DNA from: Amycolatopsis viridis | Lineage (GTDB): Bacteria > Actinomycetota > Actinomycetes > Mycobacteriales > Pseudonocardiaceae | NCBI RefSeq assembly: GCF_011758765.1 | Contig: NZ_JAANOU010000001.1 | Location: forward strand, 4,526,001 to 4,590,000 | Reading direction: 5' to 3' | Length of the DNA stretch: 64,000 nucleotides | Shown: in pieces, positions 59,786 to 64,000 of the stretch | Layout of the letters: every line of letters begins with the position of its first letter | How positions within the stretch are numbered: position 1 is the first letter of the stretch | Program-made: the position numbers and the translations under genes | The notes under the pieces: model-generated | What the model saw: the letters and a program-made list of their open reading frames with translations, nothing else | Told to the model about the DNA's origin: nothing | The model's database searches: none

Positions 59786-59855
59786 CCGCGGAACCGGCGG
59801 GGTAACCGGTTCGTTGACCCGGTGACGAAACCGGCAAATCGCCCCGGAGGACTCC

Positions 59856-60026
59856 ATGGCTTCACTGTTCGGCAAGATCGCCCGCTTCGCCGGCTCGCCG
59901 CAGGGCCGGCGCGCCATCCAGCAGGCGAAGGAGTTCGCGAACGACCCGCGGCGCCGCGCGCAGGCGAAGTCCGCGTTCGACAAGCTCAAGGCCCGGGTGA
60001 ACGGACGTGGTCCCCGGCCGCACTGA
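59856..60026 (+). CDS. Small basic protein (56 aa)
   Basis: Starts MASLFGKIARFAGSPQGRRA and is Lys/Arg/Ala-rich, with an N-terminal amphipathic helix and Pro-Arg-Arg turns (NDPRRRAQAK). A clear ribosome site, GGAGG, lies 6-7 nt before the ATG, and codon use resembles neighbouring genes. Short proteins of this type accompany actinobacterial genomes, but I do not know their function; nucleic-acid or membrane association is a guess. It lies between degV and the methyltransferase, same strand. Confidence 0.65.
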   Translation: MASLFGKIARFAGSPQGRRAIQQAKEFANDPRRRAQAKSAFDKLKARVNGRGPRPH

Positions 60027-60049
60027 CCCTCCCCGGCATTACCACCCAG

Positions 60050-60055
60050 TAGGGT
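60050..60055 (+). promoter_or_regulatory. -10 box before the methyltransferase/GH57 operon
   Basis: TAGGGT ends 7 nt before the GTG at 60063, again with no ribosome site. A leaderless start for the polysaccharide operon is likely. Confidence 0.45.
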
Positions 60056-60062
60056 CGCCTGG

Positions 60063-60830
60063 GTGAGCACGTCACGCGCCGAAGCACTGCACCTGACCGG
60101 GGAACGCACCGTTCCCGGCGTCGCCGAGGAGAACTACTGGTTCCGGCGGCACGAGGCGGCCTACCACGCGCTGCTGCCGTGGTGCGCGGACGCGGTCGTC
60201 CTGGAGGCCGGGTGCGGTGAGGGCTACGGCGCCGGCCTGATCGCCACCACGGCGCGCACCGTGCTCGCGCTCGACTACGACCAGCCGACGATCGAGCACG
60301 TCGCCCGGCGCTACCCCCAGGTGTGGACGGCGCGGGGAAACCTCGTGCACCTGCCGGTGCGCGAGGCGTCCGTCGACGTGGTCGCGAACTTCCAGGTCAT
60401 CGAGCACCTGTGGGACCAGGGCGCGTTCCTCGCCGAATGCCGGCGGGTGCTGCGGCCGGGCGGCCGGCTGCTGGTGACCACGCCGAACCGGCTCACCTTC
60501 ACCCCGGACAGCGACACGCCGCTGAACCCGTTCCACACCAGGGAACTCGCGCCGGCCGAGTTGCATTCGCTGTTGCGCGAGGCGGGTTTCGCGGTCGAGT
60601 CGATGCACGGGCTGCACCACGGCCCGGGTGTGCGGGCACTGGACACCCGCTACGGCGGATCGGTCATCGACGCGCAACTGGAGGTCGTGATGGGCCACCT
60701 GCCCGGACAGGCTCCGTGGCCGCCGGAGCTGCTCGCCGACATCGCGTCGATCCGGGCGGCGGATTTCGAGATCCACGATCAGCGTCTGGACGAGAGCCTG
60801 GACCTGGTCGCGGTGGCGGTGCGGCCGTGA
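60063..60830 (+). CDS. SAM-dependent methyltransferase, Rv3030-like
   Basis: 255 residues, class I Rossmann methyltransferase: motif I VLEAGCGEGYGAGLIA (about residues 46-61), VLALDYDQPTIEHVARRY, NFQVIEHLWDQGAFL and RVLRPGGRLLVTTPN. The N-terminal ALHLTGERTVPG with WFRRHEAAYHAL is typical of the Rv3030 group. Rv3030 is in the mycobacterial methylglucose lipopolysaccharide (MGLP) cluster and is thought to methylate sugar or polysaccharide. It overlaps the GH57 gene by 4 bp (GTGA), forming an operon. Confidence 0.85.
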   Translation: MSTSRAEALHLTGERTVPGVAEENYWFRRHEAAYHALLPWCADAVVLEAGCGEGYGAGLIATTARTVLALDYDQPTIEHVARRYPQVWTARGNLVHLPVREASVDVVANFQVIEHLWDQGAFLAECRRVLRPGGRLLVTTPNRLTFTPDSDTPLNPFHTRELAPAELHSLLREAGFAVESMHGLHHGPGVRALDTRYGGSVIDAQLEVVMGHLPGQAPWPPELLADIASIRAADFEIHDQRLDESLDLVAVAVRP

Positions 60831-62308
60831 CCGGCGAGGGGACGTTCTGCCTGGTCCTGCACAGCCATCTGCCGTGGCTGCCGCACCACGGGTCGTGGCC
60901 GGTCGGCGAGGAGTGGCTGTACCAGGCGTGGGCCCACTCGTACCTGCCGGTGGCGGACCTGTTGCACCGGTTCGCGGCCAAGGGCAGGCGGGACGTGCTG
61001 ACGCTGGGTGTGACGCCGGTGCTGGCGGCGCAGCTGGACGATCCGTACGCGTTGCGGGCGTTCCACGAGTGGCTCGGGCACTGGCAGCTGCGGACGGTGC
61101 AGGCGGGGACGTTGTGGCGTGCCGACCCGTTGCTGAGTGAGCTTGCCGCGGTGGAGTACCGCACGGCGACGCGCGCGTTGGCGGACTTCGAAACCCGGTG
61201 GCGGCACGGCTTTTCCCCGTTGCTCCGGTCGCTTGTGGACTCCGACGTGATCGAGCTGCTGGGCGGCCCGTACGCGCACCCGTTCCAGCCGTTGCTGGAA
61301 CCGCGGATCCGGTCGTTCTTCCTGCGGGGCGGCCTCGCGGACACAGCGCTTCGCACCGGGCACCGGCCGGCCGGGATCTGGGCGCCGGAGTGTGGTTACG
61401 CGCCCGGTATGGAGGACGGCTACGCGGCGGCCGGGGTGCGGTGGTTCCTGGTGGACGGTCCGGCGCTGCACGGGGACACCGCGTTCGCGCGGCCGGTGGG
61501 TTCGTCGGACGTGCTGTGCTTCGGGCGGGACCTCGACGTCACCTACCGGGTGTGGTCGCCGCGCGCGGGCTATCCGGGGCACGCGCACTACCGGGATTTC
61601 CACACGTGGGCGCACGAGGTGGGGTTGAAACCGGCGCGGGTGACGGGCAAACAGGTGGAGCCGGCGGACAAGGCACCGTACGACCCGGCGCTGGCGGCGG
61701 ACACGGTGCGCACCCACGTGAAGGACTTCGTCGAAACCGTGGTGTCGAGGCTGCGCGCGTTGCGCTCGGCGCACGGCCGGGAAGCGATGGTGGTGGCGGC
61801 GTACGACACCGAGTTGTTCGGCCACTGGTGGCACGAGGGCCCGGCGTGGCTGGAGGGCGTGCTGCGGGCGCTGCCGGAGGCAGGGGTGCGGGTGACCACC
61901 CTGCGGGGCGCGGTGGAGGCCGGGCTCGTCGGAGCGCCGGTGGAGCTGCCCGCGTCGTCGTGGGGGTCGGGCAAGGACTGGCGCGTCTGGGACGGCGAAC
62001 AGGTGGCCGACATGGTGGCCGACAACGCCGCGTTGCAGCAGCGGCTGCTGGCGCTGCCCCGTCTGGACGCGCGCGACCGGGTGGCGGACTGGGCCGTCGG
62101 CGAGGCGATGATGGCCCTGTCGAGCGACTGGGCGTTCATGGTGACGAAGGACAGCGCAGCGGACTACGCCCGCCGCCGCGCCGCCGTGCACACGTCCCGC
62201 TTCGACGAGCTGGCCGGGTGGATCGGCCGCGGCCCCCTGCCGGCCGCCGTGGAGCGCTGGGCACGTCAGGACAACCCCTTCGGCCAACTGGACGCACGAC
62301 TGCTCTGA
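60827..62308 (+). CDS. GH57 glycoside hydrolase/branching enzyme, Rv3031-like
   Basis: 493 residues. GH57 conserved regions are visible: LVLHSHLPWLPHHG (region 1), the nucleophile Glu in GIWAPECGYAPGM and the acid/base Asp in AAYDTELFGHWWHEGP. Proteins of this type in actinobacteria form alpha-1,6 branches in 1,4-glucans (glycogen or MGLP). It follows the methyltransferase with GTG overlap and precedes a GT4 glucosyltransferase, the same order as Rv3030-Rv3032. A minisatellite separates it from the GT4 gene. Confidence 0.88.
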   Translation: MTGEGTFCLVLHSHLPWLPHHGSWPVGEEWLYQAWAHSYLPVADLLHRFAAKGRRDVLTLGVTPVLAAQLDDPYALRAFHEWLGHWQLRTVQAGTLWRADPLLSELAAVEYRTATRALADFETRWRHGFSPLLRSLVDSDVIELLGGPYAHPFQPLLEPRIRSFFLRGGLADTALRTGHRPAGIWAPECGYAPGMEDGYAAAGVRWFLVDGPALHGDTAFARPVGSSDVLCFGRDLDVTYRVWSPRAGYPGHAHYRDFHTWAHEVGLKPARVTGKQVEPADKAPYDPALAADTVRTHVKDFVETVVSRLRALRSAHGREAMVVAAYDTELFGHWWHEGPAWLEGVLRALPEAGVRVTTLRGAVEAGLVGAPVELPASSWGSGKDWRVWDGEQVADMVADNAALQQRLLALPRLDARDRVADWAVGEAMMALSSDWAFMVTKDSAADYARRRAAVHTSRFDELAGWIGRGPLPAAVERWARQDNPFGQLDARLL

Positions 62309-62377
62309 CGGAAACCGCGGAACCGGCCACCGATCGTGGCCTCGGCCGAGCTGGTCGGGTTTCGCCGCCGCGGCCGA

Positions 62378-62671
62378 CTGTTTGCCGCCCACCGCAGCGT
62401 GTTCGCCACCCCGGCCAGCGTGTTCACCGCTCCGGCCGGCGTGTTGTTCACCGCTCCGGCCGGCGTGTTTGCCACCCCGGCCGGCGTGTTCGCCGCTCCG
62501 GCCGGCGTGTTCGCCACTCCGGCCAGCGTGTTCCCCACTCCGGCCAGCGTGTTTGCCACCCCGGCCGGCGCGTTTGCCGCTCCGGCTGGAGTGTTCGCCA
62601 CCCCGGCCGGCGTGTTTGCAGCTCCGGCTGGAGTGTTTGCCGGCCGGGCCGGCGTGTTTGCCACCCCGGCC
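62378..62671. repeat. 21-bp minisatellite, about 14 units
   Basis: Units begin at 62378 (degenerate), 62399, 62420, 62441 (24 bp, 3 bp longer), 62465 and then every 21 bp to 62671. The consensus is close to GTGTTTGCCACCCCGGCCGGC. Because 21 is a multiple of 3, all variants keep open frames on both strands. Located between GH57 and GT4 genes, it lacks ribosome sites, so it is treated as non-coding. Confidence 0.85.
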
Positions 62672-62692
62672 ATCCCTCGCCGGCCATCCCTC

Positions 62693-62755
62693 GCCGCTCC
62701 CACCGGTCCCACCGCCGCTCCCACCGGTCCCACCGCCGCTCCCACCGGTCCGCCG
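62693..62755. repeat. Second 21-bp repeat, three units
   Basis: Units at 62693-62713, 62714-62734 and 62735-62755 each start GCCGCTCCCACCGGT; the last differs at its end. It has the same 21-bp period as the adjacent array but another sequence. Together with the flanking bases 62309-62377 and 62756-62911 it makes a 603-bp gap with no supported gene. Confidence 0.75.
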
Positions 62756-62899
62756 CGGCTCCCGGCTGCCGCACCACCCTGGTGCAGCTCCCGGCGCCCC
62801 TCGGTCACCAGAAGCCGGACGCCAGCCATGACTTGTGATCGACATCACGCTCGCCCACGCGGGTCGTTCAGGCGGTTCTGTTCTTAGTTGACCAGTGAG

Positions 62900-62905
62900 T
62901 AACCT
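62900..62905 (+). promoter_or_regulatory. -10 box of the GT4 gene, probable leaderless start
   Basis: TAACCT, then 6 nt to the ATG at 62912, with no ribosome site. It shows that the GT4 gene has its own promoter downstream of the repeat arrays. TAACCT is also used before ilvD and degV. Confidence 0.45.
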
Positions 62906-62911
62906 CCTGGC

Positions 62912-64000
62912 ATGCGCGTGCTGATGCTGTCCTGGGAGTACCCGCCCGTCGTGGTCGGCGGGCTCGCTCGCCATGTGCACGCGCTGGCCCGGCACCTCGC
63001 CGGGGACGGGCACGAGGTCGTGGTGCTCTCCCGCCACCCGGCCGGCACCGACGCCCACACGCATCCCACGACCGACCTCGTGGTCGAGGGCGTGCGGGTG
63101 ATCCGGGTGGCCGAGGACCCGATGCACGTGACGTTCGAGCGCGACCTGGTGGCGTGGACGCTGGCGATGGGTCACGCCATGGTCCGCGCCGGGCTCGAGC
63201 TGGCGCGGACGTGGCAGCCGGACGTCGTGCACGCCCACGACTGGCTGGTGGCGCACCCGGCGATCAGCTTGGCGGGCACCCTGCGCCGACCGCTGGTGGG
63301 GACGGTCCACGCCACGGAAGCCGGCCGTCATTCCGGGTGGTTGTCGCAACCGCTCAACCAGCAGGTGCACTCGGTGGAGTGGTGGCTGGCGAACCGGTCG
63401 GACGCGCTGATCACCTGCTCCCAGGCGATGCGCGCCGAGGTCGCGAAGCTGTTCGACGTCTCCGCGGACGAGATCACGGTCATCCACAACGGCATCGAGG
63501 AACGGGGCTGGCAGGTCGCGGCGGACGAGATCTCGCGGGCGCGGGAGAAGTACGTGCCGGGCGGTGAGCCGTTGTTGTTGTTCTTCGGGCGCCTGGAGTG
63601 GGAGAAGGGGGTCCAGGACCTGATCGCGGCGCTGCCGAAGATCCGGCGTGCGCATCGCGGGACGCGGCTGGTCGTCGCCGGGCGGGGACGGCATCTGGAC
63701 GAGCTGGTCAAGCAGGTGCGGCGGATGCGGATGCAGCACGCGGTGGAGTTCGCCGGCCATCTGCGGGACCGCGAGTTGCGTGCGGTGCTGGCGGCGGCGG
63801 ACGCGGTGGTGCTGCCCAGCCGGTACGAGCCGTTCGGGATCGTCGCGCTCGAAGCGGCGGCCGCGCGGGCACCGCTGGTGGCTTCGACGGCAGGCGGACT
63901 GGGCGAGGTCGTCGTCGACGGTGTCACCGGGTTGTCGTTCTCCCCCGGGGACGTGGCTGCACTGACGACGGCGGTGAATTCGGTGCTCCGCGATCGCGAC
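62912..64000 (+). CDS. GT4 glycosyltransferase, Rv3032-like (3' end outside window)
   Basis: 363 residues are present and the frame is still open at the end. N-terminal GT-B domain: VLMLSWEYPPVVVGGLARHV, DVVHAHDWLVAHPAI; C-terminal domain: LFFGRLEWEKGVQDLI, VVAGRGRHLDEL and the donor-binding EPFGIVALEAAAARAPLVAS with STAGGLGEVVVDG. This pattern matches glycogen-synthase-like alpha-1,4-glucosyltransferases; Rv3032 elongates MGLP in M. tuberculosis. The start ATG is 6 nt after TAACCT. Confidence 0.88.
   Translation, partial: MRVLMLSWEYPPVVVGGLARHVHALARHLAGDGHEVVVLSRHPAGTDAHTHPTTDLVVEGVRVIRVAEDPMHVTFERDLVAWTLAMGHAMVRAGLELARTWQPDVVHAHDWLVAHPAISLAGTLRRPLVGTVHATEAGRHSGWLSQPLNQQVHSVEWWLANRSDALITCSQAMRAEVAKLFDVSADEITVIHNGIEERGWQVAADEISRAREKYVPGGEPLLLFFGRLEWEKGVQDLIAALPKIRRAHRGTRLVVAGRGRHLDELVKQVRRMRMQHAVEFAGHLRDRELRAVLAAADAVVLPSRYEPFGIVALEAAAARAPLVASTAGGLGEVVVDGVTGLSFSPGDVAALTTAVNSVLRDRD

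Noticed and set aside
62266-62829. 187-codon minus-strand frame with Ala-Asn-Thr-Pro heptads
   Set aside because: It has no ribosome site or signal peptide, overlaps the GH57 3' end, and equally long frames exist in other phases of the same repeat.
60779-63760. 993-codon minus-strand frame over GH57, repeats and GT4
   Set aside because: It is antisense to two recognisable enzymes, and its middle is only the 21-bp repeat in translation.

Overview
The window is about 64 kb of very GC-rich DNA with compact, often overlapping genes, many GTG starts, F420-dependent (LLM-class) oxidoreductases, a CGNR zinc-finger protein, a DUF397-like protein, a subtilase and a STAS/HATPase partner-switching pair. 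This points to a high-GC actinobacterium, most likely a Pseudonocardiales relative such as Amycolatopsis (inference from gene content and style; no search was run). The order of housekeeping genes (FAH, leuB, serA, ilvCNB, PH-domain protein, DoxX, LppZ-like, gatB/A/C, ACT protein, ligA, MetE-like, mnmA/iscS, acyltransferase pair, etfAB, methyltransferase, GH57, GT4) matches my memory of the Mycobacterium tuberculosis Rv2993c to Rv3032 region, with accessory genes inserted between the shared blocks.

Region 1 (1-21 kb) is dominated by branched-chain amino acid and serine synthesis: cimA and leuB, serA, the ilvB-ilvN-ilvC operon and ilvD. Two Leu/Ile/Val leader peptides with attenuator hairpins are visible, one before ilvB and one before cimA. 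They share a 13-nt sequence just after the terminator stem. A large secreted subtilase, a TetR repressor divergent from two LLM oxidoreductases (twin palindromic operators around the -10 box), a PH-like membrane protein and a repeat-rich membrane protein sit among them.

Region 2 (21-31.6 kb) holds DoxX, a HAD dehalogenase divergent from a CGNR regulator, a half-length VOC protein, a hydroxyacid dehydrogenase, an LppZ-like lipoprotein and the gatCAB operon with a membrane protein and an amine oxidase downstream. An ACT-domain protein is divergent from gatC. Region 3 (31.6-44.5 kb) has an MMPL exporter facing a frameshifted MarR gene with an intact palindrome between them, a hydroxyisobutyrate-dehydrogenase-like enzyme, a 59-bp tandem repeat, the MetE-like/hypothetical/ligA/GNAT operon, a scramblase-like protein, a metallo-hydrolase, an acyl-CoA ligase, a small secreted protein and an MFS remnant.

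Region 4 (44.5-59.8 kb) has a heterodimeric ABC exporter with a TetR regulator, the STAS/HATPase pair, iscS-mnmA with an MFS gene, an OlsB/OlsA-like acyltransferase pair, an MscS channel, etfBA and a DegV protein. Region 5 (59.8-64 kb) has a 56-residue basic protein and three genes (methyltransferase, GH57, GT4) matching the start of the mycobacterial methylglucose lipopolysaccharide cluster. The GT4 gene is cut by the window end and is preceded by a 21-bp minisatellite. Several genes have a TANNNT-type -10 box 6-8 nt before the start codon, which suggests leaderless mRNAs. No rRNA, tRNA, CRISPR array, insertion sequence or phage gene was seen.
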